From CAYRZF01 sp964428805 (GTDB taxonomy: Bacteria; Methylomirabilota; Methylomirabilia; Rokubacteriales; CSP1-6), in contig CAYRZF010000039.1 in the NCBI GenBank assembly GCA_964428805.1, positions 1 to 20,244 of the forward strand: a stretch of DNA of 20,244 nucleotides, given 5' to 3'. A model generated the notes under the pieces. That model made no database searches. It was not told where the DNA came from and saw nothing but the letters and a program-made list of their open reading frames with translations. This document shows, piece by piece, positions 20,193 through 20,244 of the stretch. Position numbers and translations under genes: made by a program. The first letter of the stretch is position 1. Each line of letters starts with the position of its first letter.

Positions 20193-20244
20193 CCCCTCAC
20201 CTTCATCCTCTCCCCCCGAGGGGGAGAGGGCAGGGTGAGGGGGG
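20193..20244. repeat. Palindromic repeat copy 4
   Basis: Outer arms CCCCTCACC (20193-20201) and GGTGAGGGG (20234-20242) and inner arms CCTCTCCCC (20207-20215) and GGGGAGAGG (20221-20229) form the hairpin, with TTCAT unpaired on the left as in copies 1 and 2. It lies upstream of the 92-residue protein gene and may continue past the window edge. Confidence 0.88.

Noticed and set aside
19473..20244. CRISPR array
   Set aside because: Copies are palindromic, few, irregularly spaced and partly in reverse orientation; there are no uniform spacers and no cas genes.

Overview
The window is a GC-rich, densely coded bacterial segment. Genes overlap or abut, GTG and TTG starts occur, and long antisense open frames are common. 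Codon use, the mix of families (KaiC-like ATPase, DUF1015, family-B polymerase, VIT1, thiolase/DUF35) and short GC-rich palindromic repeats would suit a soil or subsurface lineage such as Rokubacteria/Methylomirabilota. That placement is an inference; no marker gene here fixes it.

Layout. (1) 1-62: the last 19 codons of a plus-strand gene. (2) 59-2649, minus strand: tusA-like sulfur carrier, cysteine-desulfurase homologue, HAD phosphatase, CopD-like membrane protein, tightly overlapped. The desulfurase homologue has lost the PLP-binding lysine (Asp instead) but keeps the persulfide cysteine. (3) 2748-5830, plus strand: a promoter with an inverted repeat drives an excisionase-type HTH joined to a receiver domain, a membrane GGDEF protein, a receiver-HD-GYP protein and a VOC protein; this is a compact c-di-GMP make/break operon. 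(4) 5834-7348, minus: a membrane-anchored helical-repeat protein of unknown role. (5) 7413-9017, plus: promoter, SCP-x-type thiolase and its DUF35 Zn-ribbon partner. They end at a two-way terminator shared with (6), tRNA-Gly(CCC) on the minus strand.

(7) 9178-17495, minus: seven genes with small gaps or overlaps. In transcription order they are family-B DNA polymerase with decayed exonuclease motifs, KaiC/RecA-like ATPase, DUF1015, 2-Cys peroxiredoxin, VIT1-type metal transporter, a possible AlkZ-like winged-helix protein, and a CCA/poly(A) nucleotidyltransferase; the tRNA follows directly. (8) 17542-19470, plus: a degenerate-receiver/GAF/HD-GYP protein. (9) 19471-20244: palindromic repeats, a structured non-coding element, a possible tiny membrane peptide and a 92-residue conserved-looking small protein.

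The most distinctive observations are: a roughly 50-bp palindromic element present four times, two of them in frame inside essential-looking enzyme genes (each read in a different frame); the lysine-less desulfurase paired with TusA; and a proofreading-deficient-looking family-B polymerase next to a RecA-fold ATPase in an operon with peroxide, iron and possible glycosylase genes.
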